A stretch of DNA of 64,000 nt from Marinimicrobium koreense (GTDB lineage: Bacteria > Pseudomonadota > Gammaproteobacteria > Pseudomonadales > Cellvibrionaceae), in contig NZ_RJUK01000002.1 in NCBI RefSeq assembly GCF_003762925.1, forward strand, positions 124,001-188,000. The letters run 5' to 3'. The notes under the pieces were generated by a model. It ran no database searches and had not been told where the DNA came from. It worked only from the letters and a program-made list of their open reading frames with translations. This document shows, piece by piece, positions 45,956 to 55,890 of this stretch. How positions within the stretch are numbered: the first letter of the stretch is position 1; each line of letters begins with the position of its first letter. The translations under genes were made by a program, and so were the position numbers.

Positions 45956-47785
45956 CTACAGGGGCCATACCCAGAGCAGCAGCGGCGTGCCCACCAGTAC
46001 CACAATGATTTCCATGGGGAGGCCCAGCCGCCAATAATCCCCGAAGCGGAAACCACCCGGCCCGAGAATCAGGGTGTTGTTCTGGTGGCCGATGGGGGTC
46101 AGAAAGGAGCAGGAGGCACCGATTGCCACTGCCATCAGCAGGGTATCGGGGTTGACGCTGAGTACGGCGGCACTGCTGATCGCGATCTGGCACATGACGG
46201 CCGCCGTGGCCGCATTATTCATGAAATCGGACAGGGTCATGGTGATGACCATCAACAGCACCACCGCTACGATGGCGTTGCCCCCGGCGACATTTTCCAG
46301 TAGCAGTTGTGCCAGCAAATCCGCCGCGCCAGTCGAGGCCATGACCCCGGCAACCGGAATCATGGCGGCCAGCAACACGATCACCGGCCAGTCGATGGCT
46401 TCGTACATCGAGCGCATCGGCAGCACACCGCTGACCATAAAGCCAAGCACCCCGGCGGCAAACGCCACCGCCGCGGGCACCCAGCCAATGGCCGCGGCCA
46501 GAATGGCCAGCCCCATGATGCTCACCCCCAGGGCGGCCTTGCCTTTATCGGGAACACCAATGGAACGCTCGGCCAAAGGGATACAGCCAAACTCCTTGCC
46601 AAAGGCACTGATCGCATCGCTTGAGCCCTGCAGCAACAACACGTCCCCGGCCCTGACCCGAATGGAGCGCAGACGCTTGACCGAGCGCTTACCCTGACGG
46701 GAAACGGCCAACAGATTGATGCCAAAGCGGGTCCGCAGCCGGATGTCGCTGGCACTGCGCCCGAGCAACGTTGAACCGGGCAATGCGGCCCACTCCTGGA
46801 GGGCACTGCCACTGTCGTCCCCGGACTCTTTCTCACTCTCCTCATCCTCGGACGTCGGCGCTGAGGCTTGCTCCGCCTCATCGTCTGACTCGGTCTCGAC
46901 GTCCTCTTCCAGCGCCAGGCCCAAGCTGGAGAGCACCGCCGACAGCGCCTCCGGCTCCGCCTCGAGCACCAGGATATCCCCGGCCCGCAGCACGCGGGCC
47001 GGATTGGGCGCCTGGACTCTCAGGTCATTGCGTACCAGCCCGACGATCTGTGCTTCATCTTTGTCGAGCAGATCTTCGGCCTCGCGCAGCGGTTTACCGA
47101 CCACCTTGTTCTTTTCGGTCACCCGCACTTCAGTAAGATAATGGCCGGTGTCAAAACTCTCGGCTCCCGCCGGCTCGCGCCGGGGCACCAGCCGCCAGCC
47201 AATGACAGTGATAAACACCACCCCGGTCAGGGCGACCAGGGCACCCACTGGGCTGTAGTCGAACATGCGGAACGGCTCCCCCGTCAGGTCAGCACGGAAG
47301 CCGGACACAATCAGGTTGGGGGGTGTCCCGATCAGGGTGGTCATACCCCCCAGTATGGTGCCGAACGCCAGCGGCATCAGTACCACGCCAGGGGGAACCT
47401 CCTGCTTGCGAGCCAGTTGAATCGCTACCGGCATCAATAGCGCGAGCGCCCCGACATTATTCATGAAGGCCGACAGAAACGCGCCCAGGGCTGTCAGCAT
47501 GGCGGCGCCAATGGCCAGGCCCGCATTTTTGGGCAGAAGCTTTTGGGCAAGCACATCAATGGCACCGGTGGACTGCAATCCACGGCTCAGAACCAGAACA
47601 CAGGCGACCGTAATCACCGCACCGTGGCCAAAGCCGGCAAACGCGTCCTGCCCCGGAATCAACCCGGTGAACACACAGGCCAGCAACGCCGCCAGAGCCA
47701 CCATGTCGTGCCGCCAGCGTCCCCACAGGAACAGGCCAACACTGGCGGCCAGGATTGAGAGAATCAGCGTTTGATCCAGGGTCAT
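45956..47785 (-). CDS. SLC13-type anion permease with two RCK_C (TrkA-C) domains
   Basis: The 609-aa membrane protein has two transport halves (1-200 and 425-609), each with SLC13/DASS-type re-entrant signatures: FMNNVGALALLMPVAIQL with IGTPPNLIVSGF, and FMNNAATAAVMCQIAISS with FLTPIGHQNNTLILGPGG. Between them are two RCK_C domains (about 215-290 and 330-410) joined by a strongly acidic linker (about 293-330, rich in E, D and S). The family moves dicarboxylates, sulfate or similar anions; substrate unknown. It is 7 bp downstream of the VanZ-CIA30 gene, in one operon. Confidence 0.88.
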   Translation of the reverse strand: MTLDQTLILSILAASVGLFLWGRWRHDMVALAALLACVFTGLIPGQDAFAGFGHGAVITVACVLVLSRGLQSTGAIDVLAQKLLPKNAGLAIGAAMLTALGAFLSAFMNNVGALALLMPVAIQLARKQEVPPGVVLMPLAFGTILGGMTTLIGTPPNLIVSGFRADLTGEPFRMFDYSPVGALVALTGVVFITVIGWRLVPRREPAGAESFDTGHYLTEVRVTEKNKVVGKPLREAEDLLDKDEAQIVGLVRNDLRVQAPNPARVLRAGDILVLEAEPEALSAVLSSLGLALEEDVETESDDEAEQASAPTSEDEESEKESGDDSGSALQEWAALPGSTLLGRSASDIRLRTRFGINLLAVSRQGKRSVKRLRSIRVRAGDVLLLQGSSDAISAFGKEFGCIPLAERSIGVPDKGKAALGVSIMGLAILAAAIGWVPAAVAFAAGVLGFMVSGVLPMRSMYEAIDWPVIVLLAAMIPVAGVMASTGAADLLAQLLLENVAGGNAIVAVVLLMVITMTLSDFMNNAATAAVMCQIAISSAAVLSVNPDTLLMAVAIGASCSFLTPIGHQNNTLILGPGGFRFGDYWRLGLPMEIIVVLVGTPLLLWVWPL

Positions 47786-47792
47786 TGAGACG

Positions 47793-48716
47793 CTACTCCG
47801 TGGGCTCCAGGCGCAGGTTATCGAGATAGATCCAGCGGGGTTCGGTCACCCCTGAGGTAAAGATTAGCAGACGGATCATCCGCGCCAGATTCATCCTGCG
47901 CGTTTCTGGCGCCGTGGCAATGTCCTCCAGCGGAATGCGGTAGTGGTTCCAGCCGGAAGCGACCTCCAGCCGGCCGTTGTACCGATCCGAAAACAGTCCC
48001 TCATTGCGGTCGTGGGTGGCGTCGTTGATCCGTAGCGTCATGCGCAGTGAGTCATCGCCGGGGTTGAAAATGGACAGACTTAGTGCCTGATAACCACGCC
48101 AATCATCCACCAGTCGGCTCAGATGTGTGCCCGCGTAGGGATTCTTATCGGTACTGATCAGTCGCACCGCCAGGCTGTACTCCCCCTGGGCCACGGGTTG
48201 GCGGACGCGTTGTACGTTGCCCTCCCAGAAAGGCACATCCCAGCGGGATTCAAAATCACTGAGCACCGGAAACTGGCGATATTGCCGGTACTCGGCCATG
48301 CCCAGCACCAGTACCGACTGCAGTTGCCAGAGCACCAACACCGTGGCGATAACCCGACCGGACCAGACCCAGCGGGTCGCCGGCTGGCCCCAGAACAGCC
48401 CAATCCAGGTACCGACCACGTTCAGGAGAATATCCAGCCAACTCGCCTGCCGATCCACCAGAGTCTGCAGGCCCTCAATCAGGGCGCTCAGCACCACGAC
48501 CACCAAGGTCAATGCCAGCCATTGATGGGGCGCCCGCAGCGGCCAGCGCCCCTGCCACCAGAACATCAGGCAGGCGAAGAACACCCAGTGCCCCTGTTCC
48601 CAGGCTTCCCGGATGACTGGCGCGGAGAGCCAGTCCGGCCCGCCGATAAAAAACAGCGGGCTGGCAATCAGTACGGGAATCAACAGCCAGTCGCGATGCT
48701 CCTTCAGGCGCTGCAT
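47793..48716 (-). CDS. VanZ-like membrane protein fused to a CIA30-type domain
   Basis: The 307-aa protein has a VanZ-like N-terminal part (1-145, about four membrane helices with the motif SALIEGLQTLVDRQASWLDILLN). The C-terminal extracytoplasmic beta-sandwich (150-307: FESRWDVPFWEGN, YQALSLSIFNPG, WNHYRIPLEDI, RWIYLDNLRLE) looks like the CIA30/galactose-binding jelly-roll. VanZ-like proteins act in the cell envelope but the biochemical role is unclear. The start codon directly follows the dgt stop. Confidence 0.75.
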   Translation of the reverse strand: MQRLKEHRDWLLIPVLIASPLFFIGGPDWLSAPVIREAWEQGHWVFFACLMFWWQGRWPLRAPHQWLALTLVVVVLSALIEGLQTLVDRQASWLDILLNVVGTWIGLFWGQPATRWVWSGRVIATVLVLWQLQSVLVLGMAEYRQYRQFPVLSDFESRWDVPFWEGNVQRVRQPVAQGEYSLAVRLISTDKNPYAGTHLSRLVDDWRGYQALSLSIFNPGDDSLRMTLRINDATHDRNEGLFSDRYNGRLEVASGWNHYRIPLEDIATAPETRRMNLARMIRLLIFTSGVTEPRWIYLDNLRLEPTE

Positions 48717-50081
48717 TCAGTAGCGGACCTCGCCCATGCCATTGAATTGCTTGGCCAGGTTGGTGGCATAGTTGTCGGTCATGCCACTGATGTAGTCGAT
48801 CACGGCCATCAGGGCCTGGTATTTATAACGCCCTTCCCGGGCGAACACCGAGGGGTGAAAGTTGTTGTCGCCCATCAGCGCCAGCACCCGATTGTCTTTG
48901 TAGGTGACCTGATCCGGATCACCCAGCAGGGCATCAACGGCCCCGCACAGGGTGCTCAACAGGGTGCCGATGGTGTTGTAGGCACCGATTTCCAACTCGA
49001 CCCGTTTGGCGTGGTTGAAAATGCGCTGTTTGGCCAGATCCTTGGCGGCCTGCACGGCGGTGCGGACGTTGTCATCGCACAGCGAAATCAGATCACCCTT
49101 CACGGTTCCGGCCAGAAAATCTGCACGATGCTCCATGAAGGCGTCGGTGCCGGAATCAATCAGGGCTTCAATCACCTTGCCGCGCAGGATCGCCGGCTTA
49201 CGTCCGTCATCCACCTTATTGAGATTGCGTTCCAGTTCGGGAATCTGCACTGGAGGAATCACCCGGCGCAGAATGTCATAGATTTCCGGCCAACTGAGAA
49301 TGCCCATTTCCAGGCCGTCCTCCAGGTCCAGAATGCCGTAACAGAAATCGTCCGCCGCCTCCATCAGGTACACCAAGGGGTGCCGGCAATACCAGTGCTC
49401 GCCGATCGGCAACAGACCGGTGCGCTGAGCGATTTCGTGAAAGTAGTCCAGTTCAGTCTGGAAGATTCCGTACTTGTTATTTTTGGGGCGTTGGTTCTGG
49501 ACACTGGGCGTCGCCGTCCAGGGGTATTTGATGGAAGCGCCCAGAGTCGCGTAGGTGAGGCGCATGCCTTCTTCGTATTGGTAGTACTCCAGCGTGGTCA
49601 GCACCCGCAGGCTCTGGGCGTTACCTTCAAACAGACGCACGTCGTCGCGCTCGGCTTCGGTCAGCCCCTCCAGGTAAACGCGCCCTTCTTTTTGAAACCA
49701 GTTTCGAATGGCCTCTTCGCCGGTGTGGCCGAACGGCGGGTTACCGATATCGTGGGCAAGGCAGCTCGACTGGACGATATCGCCGATGTCGGTGGGGAGC
49801 AGGGGCTCCGGCAATTCACCCCGGGCCTGCAGGGCATTGCCCACACGCATGCCCAGCGTGCGCCCGACACAAGCCACCTCCAGACTGTGCGTCAGGCGAT
49901 TGTGCACATGGTCATTGGCCGCCAGCGGGTGCACCTGGGTTTTGCGGGCGAGCCGCCGAAACGCCCCGGAGAAAACGATTTTGTCGTGATCCGAATAAAA
50001 GGGTGAACGCCCTTCTTCGCTTTTGGCCGGGCGCTGCCCGAGCCGCTCGGCACACAACAGTTGCTCCCAATTCATTGCCAT
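48717..50081 (-). CDS. dgt: Deoxyguanosinetriphosphate triphosphohydrolase (dGTPase)
   Basis: The 454-aa enzyme hydrolyses dGTP to deoxyguanosine and triphosphate, helping control dNTP pools. The start is the ATG at 50081 (AGAGGA 6 bases upstream), giving MAMNWEQLL; the longer open frame upstream is unsupported. HD-domain ligands are seen in RLTHSLEVACVGRT and CLAHDIGNPPFGHTGE, plus YLMEAADDFCYGILDLED. It heads the minus-strand set dgt, VanZ-CIA30, SLC13, CLCA_X; the first two abut. Confidence 0.93.
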   Translation of the reverse strand: MAMNWEQLLCAERLGQRPAKSEEGRSPFYSDHDKIVFSGAFRRLARKTQVHPLAANDHVHNRLTHSLEVACVGRTLGMRVGNALQARGELPEPLLPTDIGDIVQSSCLAHDIGNPPFGHTGEEAIRNWFQKEGRVYLEGLTEAERDDVRLFEGNAQSLRVLTTLEYYQYEEGMRLTYATLGASIKYPWTATPSVQNQRPKNNKYGIFQTELDYFHEIAQRTGLLPIGEHWYCRHPLVYLMEAADDFCYGILDLEDGLEMGILSWPEIYDILRRVIPPVQIPELERNLNKVDDGRKPAILRGKVIEALIDSGTDAFMEHRADFLAGTVKGDLISLCDDNVRTAVQAAKDLAKQRIFNHAKRVELEIGAYNTIGTLLSTLCGAVDALLGDPDQVTYKDNRVLALMGDNNFHPSVFAREGRYKYQALMAVIDYISGMTDNYATNLAKQFNGMGEVRY

Positions 50082-50337
50082 AGCAGGTCCTCTGTACCCT
50101 TGGCCCGATTCTTCCGCAATGTACCCCATGTGTCTGGCGCGGCACAAACCAAACGGTTCGTGGCTCAAGCGTCGGACAATGCACCAGCATCGCCCAACCA
50201 CCGGCGGCGCTGCCCAAACAGAGCGCACCCGAAGCCCTTCCTCCACAGCATCACCCTCGGCTCCGGCAGCACCCAACCGTCATTAAGCCACTGATTCTAA
50301 AGCGATTTAGGGGCCGGGCTAAACGCCGGTCAAACGC

Positions 50338-50353
50338 TGGCACAGTTTCTGCT
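50338..50353 (+). promoter_or_regulatory. Sigma-54 promoter of the allophanate hydrolase/urea carboxylase operon
   Basis: TGGCACAGTTTCTGCT matches the -24/-12 consensus with GG (50339-50340) and GC (50351-50352) at the required 12-bp register. Only one base of the TTGC core differs. Start would be near 50364, giving a short leader of about 38 nt. The same element occurs before gntR. Confidence 0.75.
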
Positions 50354-50360
50354 GAATACC

Positions 50361-50376
50361 ATCTTGCATACAAGAT
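50361..50376. promoter_or_regulatory. Inverted repeat, candidate GntR operator
   Basis: ATCTTG-CATA-CAAGAT is a perfect 6-bp inverted repeat with a 4-bp spacer, placed at the expected transcription start. It recurs with one mismatch at 56072-56087 in front of the gntR gene, so autoregulation and co-regulation by that repressor or activator is likely. Confidence 0.65.
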
Positions 50377-50401
50377 TGGCGATTAACGATGAGGACCCCC
50401 G

Positions 50402-52177
50402 ATGACGGTACCCACCGGCTGGACGTTGAGCGAATGGCAGTACGCCTATGGCAAAGCGCAACTGGACCCCAAAACCACCCTTGGCGAGCTGCGCGATACG
50501 CTGTCGGCCGATGACCCCGTCTGGATTCATATTGTCTCGCAAGCCGAGCTGGATGCTCAGATCGCGACCCTGACCTCCCCCAGCGAACAGCCCCTGTTCG
50601 GCATACCCTTTGTGGTCAAAGACAACATCGATGTGGCGGGATTACCCACCACGGCAGCCTGCCCTTCGTATTCCTACACCGCCAAACAGGACGCCACCAC
50701 CGTGGCCCGGCTCAAAGCGGCGGGCGCCATTGTTCTGGCCAAAACCAACCTGGACCAGTTTGCCACCGGACTGGTGGGCACCCGGTCGCCCTACGGCGTC
50801 GTACCCAACAGTTTCAACCCCGACTATGTGTCCGGCGGTTCCAGCTCGGGCTCGGCCGTGGCCGTCGCGCGCGGACTGGTGCCTTTCAGCCTGGGCACCG
50901 ACACCGCCGGCTCCGGGCGCGTGCCCGCCGGGTTCAACAACATTGTCGGACTGAAACCCACCAAGGGCCGGTTCAGTATTCAGGGCGTGGTGCCCGCCTG
51001 TAAAAGCCTCGACTGCGTGTCGGTGTTTGCGTTGACGGTGGATGATGCCGATACGGTGGCCTCGGTACTGGAAGGTTTCGACCCCGCCGATGGTTACTCC
51101 CGTCAGCCACCGCACTCAGCCCGCTACTGGTCAAGCCAACCCTGCTTTGGAGTTCCCGAGCGACACGACTGGTTTGGCGATTCCGAGGCCCAGCGCGCCT
51201 GGGAAGCCAGCCTTGAAAAGCTGCAAGCTGACGGTGTGGAACTGGTGCCCATAGATTTCACCCCCATGCAAACGCTGGCGCAACTGCTCTATGGCGGCCC
51301 CTGGGTCGCCGAGCGCCATGCGGCCATCGCAGAATTCATGGCAGAGCACGCCGAGGAGATGAACCCGGTGGTGCGCGGCATCATTGAACAGGCACAGAAC
51401 TTTTCCGCCACGGATGCCTATCGGGCGGAGTACGCCCGGGCCGATCTCGCGCGTGCCATCCAGACCGCCATGGCCGAGGTCGATGCACTACTGGTGCCCA
51501 CGGCACCGCGCCTGCCCACCATCGCTCAGGTCGAGGCCGACCCGGTCGGCGTGAACAGTCAGCTCGGCACCTGGACCAATTTTGTGAACCTGGCCGACTG
51601 CAGCGCCCTGGCCCTGCCCGCCGGTATTCGCGCCGACGGCTTACCCTTTGGGATCACCCTGATTGCCCCCGCCTGGCAGGACCGGGCCCTCACGGATTTT
51701 GGTCGTCACTGGGAAGCCATTGCGCCCTGGAAGCGGGGCGCAACCGACCTGCAATTACCCGCTCCCAACGCACCTTCAAAAGCCCCCCGGGATCACGTCC
51801 GCCTGGCCGTCGTCGGCGCGCACCTGAGCGGTATGCCGCTGAATCATCAGCTCACCGAGCGTCACGCCCGGTTGGTAGCACGCACCCATACCGCACCCAC
51901 CTATCGACTGTACGCACTACCGGACACCACCCCGCCCAAACCGGGTCTGATCCGGGCCGATGAGGGCGCAAGCATCATTGTTGAGTTGTGGGATATCCCG
52001 GTCGACCAGTTCGGCAGTTTTGTGGCGCTGGTACCCGCGCCTCTGGGTATCGGAACCCTGACGCTCGACGACGGACGCGAGGTCAAGGGATTCATCTGCG
52101 AAGGCGCCGCTGTGAAAGGCGCCCGGGACATTACCGAACTGGGCGGCTGGCGCGCGTTCATTGAGTCCCGAAGTTGA
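50402..52177 (+). CDS. atzF: Allophanate hydrolase
   Basis: The 591-aa amidase-signature enzyme hydrolyses allophanate to two ammonia and two CO2, the second step of ATP-dependent urea breakdown. The Ser-cisSer-Lys triad is visible: Lys in PFVVKDNIDV, and the two Ser in the region VSGGSSSGSAVAVA to GTDTAGSGRVPAG. A C-terminal domain (about 460-591, DHVRLAVVGAHLSGMPLN... to ARDITELGGW) is the decarboxylase-type extension typical of the AtzF/DUR1,2 branch. GAGGA precedes the ATG by 6 bases. It lies 74 bp before urea carboxylase in the same operon. Confidence 0.94.
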   Translation: MTVPTGWTLSEWQYAYGKAQLDPKTTLGELRDTLSADDPVWIHIVSQAELDAQIATLTSPSEQPLFGIPFVVKDNIDVAGLPTTAACPSYSYTAKQDATTVARLKAAGAIVLAKTNLDQFATGLVGTRSPYGVVPNSFNPDYVSGGSSSGSAVAVARGLVPFSLGTDTAGSGRVPAGFNNIVGLKPTKGRFSIQGVVPACKSLDCVSVFALTVDDADTVASVLEGFDPADGYSRQPPHSARYWSSQPCFGVPERHDWFGDSEAQRAWEASLEKLQADGVELVPIDFTPMQTLAQLLYGGPWVAERHAAIAEFMAEHAEEMNPVVRGIIEQAQNFSATDAYRAEYARADLARAIQTAMAEVDALLVPTAPRLPTIAQVEADPVGVNSQLGTWTNFVNLADCSALALPAGIRADGLPFGITLIAPAWQDRALTDFGRHWEAIAPWKRGATDLQLPAPNAPSKAPRDHVRLAVVGAHLSGMPLNHQLTERHARLVARTHTAPTYRLYALPDTTPPKPGLIRADEGASIIVELWDIPVDQFGSFVALVPAPLGIGTLTLDDGREVKGFICEGAAVKGARDITELGGWRAFIESRS

Positions 52178-52251
52178 AGCCACATTGAACGCGCCATCCG
52201 AGCAACGCCCTATCCGCCCCGAACCCATACGCTGATACACGGAGAACACAC

Positions 52252-55200
52252 ATGTTTCACACCGTCCTGATCGCCAACCGCGGGGAAATCGCGGTTCGCA
52301 TCGCCCGCACTCTGAATACCATGGGCATCAAATCCGTCGCCGTCTACTCTGATGCCGACCGCAACAGTGCCCATGTGGATGCGGCCGATGTCGCCATCGC
52401 CCTGGGCGGTGAGAGTGCCGCCGACAGTTATCTCAAAGTGGACAAGATTCTGGCGGCCGCCAAAGAAACCGGTGCCCAGGCCATCATTCCGGGCTACGGC
52501 TTTCTGTCAGAGAACGCGGACTTCTGCGAACAGTGCGAAGCCGCCGGCATTGCCTTCTGTGGTCCCACGCCCCAGCAGATTCGCGAATTCGGTCTGAAAC
52601 ACACCTCCCGGGAAATTGCCGAAAAAGCCGGCGTGCCACTAACTCCCGGCACAGGCCTGCTCAACTCCCTGGACGAAGCGAAAAGCGCCGCCGAACGCAT
52701 CGGTTATCCGATAATGCTCAAAAGCACCGCCGGTGGCGGTGGTATCGGCCTGACCCGCTGTGATAATGAGGCCGCACTCATTGAGGCGTTCGACAGTGTG
52801 AAACGCCAGGGCCAGAATTTCTTCAGTGACAGCGGCGTTTTCCTGGAACGCTTTGTCGACAACGCCCGTCATGTGGAAGTGCAGATTTTTGGTGACGGAA
52901 AAGGCAGTGTGCTCGCACTTGGAGAGCGGGACTGCTCACTGCAGCGTCGCAACCAGAAGGTGGTGGAAGAAACCCCCGCGCCGAGTCTGCCCGCCGCCAC
53001 CCGGGAAAAACTGATGGCCGCTTCGGTGAGTCTGGGCAAGGCGGTGAATTACCGCTCGGCCGGCACCGTGGAATACATCTACGATCCGGTGCGGGACGAT
53101 TTCTACTTCCTCGAAGTGAACACCCGCCTGCAGGTGGAACACCCGATCACCGAAGCCTGTACCGGAGTGGATCTGGTCGAATGGATGATCCGCACCGCCG
53201 CGGGTGATGCCCCCGACCTGAACCAGGCAATCGACCCCAAAGGCGCGGCCATTGAAGTGCGCGTCTACGCCGAAGATGCAGTACGGGATTTTCAGCCCTC
53301 CCCCGGCACCCTCACCGACGTTCACTTTCCCGAGACCGCCCGTATCGACACCTGGGTATCCACCGGCACCGATGTGTCGCCCCACTATGACCCGATGATC
53401 GCCAAGATCATCGTCACCGGTAACGACCGGGCCGAGGCCATCGCCAACATGGCGGCAGCACTGGACGAAACCCGCATGGCCGGCATCGCCACCAACCTTG
53501 ATTATCTGCGCCAGATCGTGGCGTCGGACTTCTTTGCCTCCGGCGATGTGGCCACCAACAAACTGGCCAGTTTCGAGTACCAGCCGCCGGTAGTGGAGGT
53601 CATGCAGCCAGGCACCTACACCAGCATTCAGGATTACCCCGGCCGGGTCGGCTACTGGGGCATCGGCGTGCCCCCTTCCGGACCCATGGACGACTACGCC
53701 TTCCGTCTGGCCAATCGCATTGTGGGCAACCACGAGCACAGCGCCGGATTGGAGTTTACGATTGTCGGCCCCACCCTGCGCTTTCATACCGATACCGTCA
53801 TCGCCCTGACCGGTGGCCGCACACCGGCGACGCTCGACGGCGAAGCCATAGAGTTCTGGCAGCCGGTCAGAGTAAAAGCCGGCCAGGTATTGGAAGTCGG
53901 CAAAGCCGTCAACGGCTGCAGGACTTACCTCGCGGTGCGCAACGGCTTTGATGTGCCCGAATATCTGGGCAGTCGCTCGACCTTCGCACTGGGTCAGTTT
54001 GGCGGCCACGCCGGGCGCGTTCTGCGCGCAACGGACATGTTACGGGTGAGCGACCCGGCGCTGCCCGCTTGCACCACGGCAGCGCCCACCCATTCACCCC
54101 AACCCTGCCCCACCGCACTGATTCCAGAGTACGCCCAGGAATCCGACGAGGGTCCGCGCGAATGGCACATCGGCGTGCTTTATGGCCCCCACGGTGCCCC
54201 GGACTTTTTCAAGGAAGAGTCCATTGAGATGTTCTTCAACACCGCCTGGGAAGTGCACTACAACTCCAACCGCCTGGGCATCCGGCTCAATGGCCCCAAG
54301 CCGAGCTGGACCCGCAGTGACGGCGGAGAAGCGGGCTTGCACCCGTCCAACATTCACGACACGGAATACGCCGTCGGCTCCATCAACTTTACCGGCGATA
54401 TGCCGGTCATTCTGACCAAAGACGGCCCAAGCCTGGGCGGGTTTGTCTGCCCGGTAACCATTGCCAAAGCGGAGCTGTGGAAAGTCGGCCAGGTGAAGCC
54501 CGGCGATAAACTGCGCTTCAAACAGCTGAGTTTTGATGAAGCGCTGGCCATGGAAAAGGCTCAGGATAAAGCGATCACCGATCTGTCCGAGCCTGAACCG
54601 GTGGGTGATTTCACTATTCCTGTACCGGACCACTCGCTCTCTCCCTGCATTCTTGCCGCCCTACCGGCCGCCCAAGGGCGCCCCGAAGTGGTTTACCGTC
54701 AGGCAGGTGATAAATACATTCTGATGGAATACGGCCCGCTGGTCATGGACCTGCGTTTCCGGTTGCGGGTACACGCCATGATGGAAGCCCTCAAGGAAAA
54801 ACCCATTAAGGGCATTATTGAACTTTCCCCCGGCGTTCGCTCGTTACAGGTAAATTACGACAGCCGGGTTCTGCATCAGCGTGAGCTGGTGACACAACTG
54901 CTGGCGATCGAAGAACAGCTGCCGCTCGTGGACCAGATGCGCGTGCCCAGTCGCATCATTAACCTGCCGATGGCGTTCGAGGATTCGGCAACGCTCGAAG
55001 CGGTAGCCAAATATCGGCAATCGGTGCGTGATACCGCGCCCTGGCTGCCCAGCAACACCGAGTTCATGCGCCGGATCAACGGACTGGAATCCATCGATCA
55101 GGTGCGCGAGGTTCTGTTCAATGCCAGCTACCTGGTACTGGGGCTGGGAGACGTTTACCTGAGCGCGCCCTGCGCCGTACCCATTGATCCCCGTCACCGA

Positions 55201-55890
55201 CTGCTGACGTCCAAGTACAACCCCGCGCGCACTTACACCGCCGAAGGTACGGTCGGTATCGGCGGTGTCTACATGTGTATCTACGGTATGGACTCGCCCG
55301 GTGGCTATCAGCTCGTGGGTCGGACGCTACCTATCTGGAACAAGTTTCTGAAAAGCCCGGTATTTATCAATGGTGAGCCCTGGTTACTGCGTTTTTTTGA
55401 TCAGGTGCGCTACTACCCGGTCACCGAAGCCGAACTCACCGAGCAGCGCGAAGCGTTTCGCGAAGGTCGCCTGAGCATCGACATAGAGGAGACCTGGTTC
55501 GATATTGCCGAGCATGAACGTTTTCTGGAAGAGAACGCTGAGAGCATCGCCGCGTTTCAGCAAAAACAGCAGGCTGCGTTTACAGAAGAGGTCGCGCTCT
55601 GGCAGGCCGATGAAGAAAAACAGGTGGAAGCCGCTCTGCAGGCCGGCCCCGCCATTGACCCCAACGATGTGGACGGTCATGCCGTGACCGCCGACATCAG
55701 CGGCAATATCTGGAAGCTCCTGGTGGAGCCGGGGCAATCGGTGGAGCCGGATCAGCCGTTGCTGATTGTGGAGGCCATGAAAATGGAGTTTTCCATCTAT
55801 GCCGACCGCAAAGCCACCGTCAGTGCCGTGCACTGTGCCCCCGGAAAGCCGGTCAATGCGGGCGACATTCTGATGGTGCTCGAAGACTGA
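52252..55890 (+). CDS. uca: Urea carboxylase (biotin-dependent)
   Basis: The 1212-aa enzyme carboxylates urea to allophanate using ATP, bicarbonate and biotin. Order of domains: biotin carboxylase (1-450; GYGFLSENADF, ATP-grasp STAGGGGIGLTRC, NTRLQVEHPITEACTG); KipA-like/AHS2 (about 455-780, QPGTYTSIQDYPGRVGYWGIG); KipI-like/AHS1 (about 785-1040); linker; biotinyl carrier (about 1140-1212) with the biotinylated Lys in VEAMKMEFSIY. GGAG precedes the ATG by 7 bases. Guanidine carboxylases are close relatives; the adjacent allophanate hydrolase and urt genes favour urea. The small urea-carboxylase-associated genes found in some operons are absent. Confidence 0.94.
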   Translation: MFHTVLIANRGEIAVRIARTLNTMGIKSVAVYSDADRNSAHVDAADVAIALGGESAADSYLKVDKILAAAKETGAQAIIPGYGFLSENADFCEQCEAAGIAFCGPTPQQIREFGLKHTSREIAEKAGVPLTPGTGLLNSLDEAKSAAERIGYPIMLKSTAGGGGIGLTRCDNEAALIEAFDSVKRQGQNFFSDSGVFLERFVDNARHVEVQIFGDGKGSVLALGERDCSLQRRNQKVVEETPAPSLPAATREKLMAASVSLGKAVNYRSAGTVEYIYDPVRDDFYFLEVNTRLQVEHPITEACTGVDLVEWMIRTAAGDAPDLNQAIDPKGAAIEVRVYAEDAVRDFQPSPGTLTDVHFPETARIDTWVSTGTDVSPHYDPMIAKIIVTGNDRAEAIANMAAALDETRMAGIATNLDYLRQIVASDFFASGDVATNKLASFEYQPPVVEVMQPGTYTSIQDYPGRVGYWGIGVPPSGPMDDYAFRLANRIVGNHEHSAGLEFTIVGPTLRFHTDTVIALTGGRTPATLDGEAIEFWQPVRVKAGQVLEVGKAVNGCRTYLAVRNGFDVPEYLGSRSTFALGQFGGHAGRVLRATDMLRVSDPALPACTTAAPTHSPQPCPTALIPEYAQESDEGPREWHIGVLYGPHGAPDFFKEESIEMFFNTAWEVHYNSNRLGIRLNGPKPSWTRSDGGEAGLHPSNIHDTEYAVGSINFTGDMPVILTKDGPSLGGFVCPVTIAKAELWKVGQVKPGDKLRFKQLSFDEALAMEKAQDKAITDLSEPEPVGDFTIPVPDHSLSPCILAALPAAQGRPEVVYRQAGDKYILMEYGPLVMDLRFRLRVHAMMEALKEKPIKGIIELSPGVRSLQVNYDSRVLHQRELVTQLLAIEEQLPLVDQMRVPSRIINLPMAFEDSATLEAVAKYRQSVRDTAPWLPSNTEFMRRINGLESIDQVREVLFNASYLVLGLGDVYLSAPCAVPIDPRHRLLTSKYNPARTYTAEGTVGIGGVYMCIYGMDSPGGYQLVGRTLPIWNKFLKSPVFINGEPWLLRFFDQVRYYPVTEAELTEQREAFREGRLSIDIEETWFDIAEHERFLEENAESIAAFQQKQQAAFTEEVALWQADEEKQVEAALQAGPAIDPNDVDGHAVTADISGNIWKLLVEPGQSVEPDQPLLIVEAMKMEFSIYADRKATVSAVHCAPGKPVNAGDILMVLED

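Larger units (their letters stand above)
50082..50401. other. Divergent control region between dgt and the urea operon
   Basis: This 320-bp gap carries the sigma-54-like element and inverted repeat described separately at its right end. A single TGCACCA half-site (50180-50186), resembling half of an NtrC box, lies about 155 bp upstream of the -24 element. Nothing else was recognised. Confidence 0.5.

Noticed and set aside
48123-50006. 627-codon plus-strand frame over dgt and VanZ-CIA30
   Set aside because: Antisense shadow crossing two real genes; no family features.
52252-55890. Guanidine carboxylase instead of urea carboxylase
   Set aside because: No carboxyguanidine deiminase genes and the leader is too short for a guanidine riboswitch; allophanate hydrolase and urt genes point to urea. 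Active-site comparison would settle it.
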